DNA from: Flavobacteriaceae bacterium
Lineage (GTDB): Bacteria > Bacteroidota > Bacteroidia > Flavobacteriales > Weeksellaceae
Length of the DNA: 62,408 nt
Assembly: GCA_031277475.1 (NCBI GenBank)
Contig: JAITMJ010000080.1
Coordinates: 1 to 62,408, forward strand
Direction: 5' to 3'
Shown here: positions 61,404 through 62,408 of the stretch, piece after piece
Layout of the letters: the number at the start of each line of letters is the position of its first letter
Numbering within the stretch: the stretch's first letter is position 1
Position numbers and translations under genes: made by a program
The notes under the pieces: model-generated
What the model saw: only the letters and a program-made list of their open reading frames with translations
Database searches by the model: none
What the model was told of the DNA's origin: nothing

Positions 61404-62009
61404 ATGAAAAAATATTTAATAATACTCACAGCGTTTCTTTTTGTTTTTTCTTGCTCAGAAGATGAAAGAGAAGAACAAAACGATGCCAATATGCTAAAAG
61501 GGAAATACAATTTGGTAACTTTAGCTTCCGATATTCCTTTGGATTTAAACCACGACGGAAACGCCACAACTGATATGCTACAAGAATTAGATTTTGCCTA
61601 TTATACTTATAATAAAATTCTTAAGATTCACAGCACACCTTTGTATGGCAATAACTATTATCTTTATAATGGTTGGATACTTGCCGCTCAATTTTGGCCT
61701 CAATATAATGATTATGAGATTCATAACTATAAACCTATGCATTTTGGAGGAAGTATTCTTAAATATGATAGAAACACCAATATTTTAGAATATGATGTAG
61801 ATCCACCTTTTGTTCATCATCCCGCTTTTCCGGAAGATATTTTTACTCCAACCACTCCAATAGTAACCAACATGGAAATCCTGCCGGATATGAAGATAAA
61901 AATTACGATGCAGCACCGCTACACAGAAACTCCGGAAACCTACCCTGATTGCTGGACAAATATAGTGCTTACGGCGGTTTATGAGAAATATTCGGATAAT
62001 CCGGATTAA
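61404..62009 (+). CDS. surface-type lipoprotein, family unknown
   Basis: A 201-residue lipoprotein with Cys17 in FVFSCSEDEREE. The acidic residues right after the Cys match the pattern that sends Bacteroidota lipoproteins to the cell surface. The mature part is beta-rich with many Tyr/Asn, including NLVTLASDIPLDLNHDGNATTD (a calcium-like D/N-rich loop). It shares its signal sequence almost exactly with the next gene, so the two are probably paralogous at the N-terminus. No function can be assigned. Confidence 0.6.
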   Translation: MKKYLIILTAFLFVFSCSEDEREEQNDANMLKGKYNLVTLASDIPLDLNHDGNATTDMLQELDFAYYTYNKILKIHSTPLYGNNYYLYNGWILAAQFWPQYNDYEIHNYKPMHFGGSILKYDRNTNILEYDVDPPFVHHPAFPEDIFTPTTPIVTNMEILPDMKIKITMQHRYTETPETYPDCWTNIVLTAVYEKYSDNPD

Positions 62010-62050
62010 TTTTGCTAATGGCTTTTGGCTTAAAAATGCAAAATGTTTAA

Positions 62051-62087
62051 TATATTTGCACCCGCTTTTTTTAAGTGCGGGTGCAAA
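62051..62087 (+). promoter_or_regulatory. promoter-like box within a hairpin before the last lipoprotein
   Basis: TATATTTG (62051-62058) fits TAnnTTTG. TTTGCACCCGC (62055-62065) and GCGGGTGCAAA (62077-62087) pair perfectly over eleven bases and overlap the box. T-rich sequence follows, so it may act as the terminator of the preceding gene, a start signal, or both. Confidence 0.5.
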
Positions 62088-62104
62088 TTTTAATTTTAGA
62101 AAAA

Positions 62105-62408
62105 ATGAAAAAATATTTAATAATACTCATAGCGTTTCTTTTTGCTTTTTCCTGTTCGGATGACAGAGATATTGAGCCGGAACAGCCTTACAAACCGTTA
62201 AGCGTTAATACTTTGGAGCTTTATATTGACGGTAAAAAATTTGAACCACATAGTTGACATAAATGCAAACTATTTACCTTGCGACCGCGAAATATCTTTT
62301 TCAGTGGTTGCTAAAATGGAAAACCAATGGGTAATTATCAAATTTCTTATCAATAAGCAAGGCAAGGTAAAATTTTTTGGAATATACCAGGGAGACTATG
62401 ACCACAAC
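62105..62408 (+). pseudogene. frameshifted lipoprotein gene cut by the window end
   Basis: The first frame gives 50 residues (MKKYLIILIAFLFAFSCSDD..., acylated Cys17) and stops at 62255-62257. The next frame is open from about 62241 to the window end and reads NHIVDINANYLPCDREISF... without a stop, 56 codons. Removing one A from the A6 run at 62234-62239 joins both parts into one protein. This is either a sequencing or assembly error, a recent mutation, or slippage-based phase variation. The signal peptide is nearly the same as in the gene at 61404. Confidence 0.7.

Noticed and set aside
59399-62408. a defence system formed by the HTH gene and lipoproteins
   Set aside because: No nuclease, ATPase or other effector domain is visible; the lipoproteins look like surface proteins.

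Overview
The window comes from a low-GC member of the Bacteroidota, class Flavobacteriia, most likely Weeksellaceae (the Chryseobacterium group). This rests on: the type IX secretion/gliding genes gldJ, porU and porV together; proteins ending in T9SS sorting domains; a GLPGLI protein; class II HMG-CoA reductase; repeated -7 boxes of the TAnnTTTG type; absence of Shine-Dalgarno sequences; and a DnaG primase without its zinc ligands. The placement is inferred from protein families, not from a 16S gene.

Layout. 0-6.4 kb: small housekeeping and envelope genes (LolA-like, DoxX, TPR, DUF6398, tsaE, a GIN-domain lipoprotein), then a large secreted M4 metalloprotease. 6.6-11.1 kb: ion transport (nhaA, kup) and a membrane metallophosphoesterase. 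11.3-19.6 kb: prmC, a leucine-rich-repeat T9SS cargo protein, a PAP2-like membrane protein and an RND efflux pair. 19.8-25 kb: an MBOAT acyltransferase and an SGNH hydrolase with a Dam-type restriction-modification pair between them. 25-30.5 kb: a glucosaminidase, ridA, mvaA, two cassette-like outer-membrane proteins (one behind a 16-base C tract) and a PIN toxin/antitoxin pair. 30.8-41.1 kb: a DUF4846 lipoprotein, an M3 peptidase and gldJ<>porU-porV. 41.3-49 kb: a DedA protein, an M16 protease, tRNA-Arg, a BatA/BatB-like von Willebrand protein and dnaG. 49.6-58.7 kb: an ECF sigma factor with its membrane partner, rpmI-rplT, a GLPGLI protein, a HEPN/MNT pair, a BlaI/BlaR1-like pair and thrS-infC. 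59.2-62.4 kb: an accessory tail with a strongly structured RNA, a small HTH protein and three lipoprotein genes, the last frameshifted and cut by the window end.

Functional links. GldJ, PorU and PorV belong to the machine that exports and processes the two T9SS-tagged proteins in the window (the M4 protease and the LRR protein). Several small pairs look like self-contained regulatory or defence units: R-M, PIN/antitoxin, HEPN/MNT, sigma/anti-sigma and BlaI/M56.

The most unusual feature crosses gene boundaries. Degenerate tandem repeats phased at 7 bases (8 in one subfamily), together with a 22-base TTCGACTTCGCTCAG-type element and a GC-rich CCCCC/GGGGG element, are scattered through the gaps. 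In several places they have also become coding sequence. The clearest case is a 64-codon in-frame insertion in the hinge of PrmC built entirely of such repeats; others lie in the LRR protein's sorting domain, the membrane partner of the sigma factor, and the N-terminus of the GLPGLI protein.
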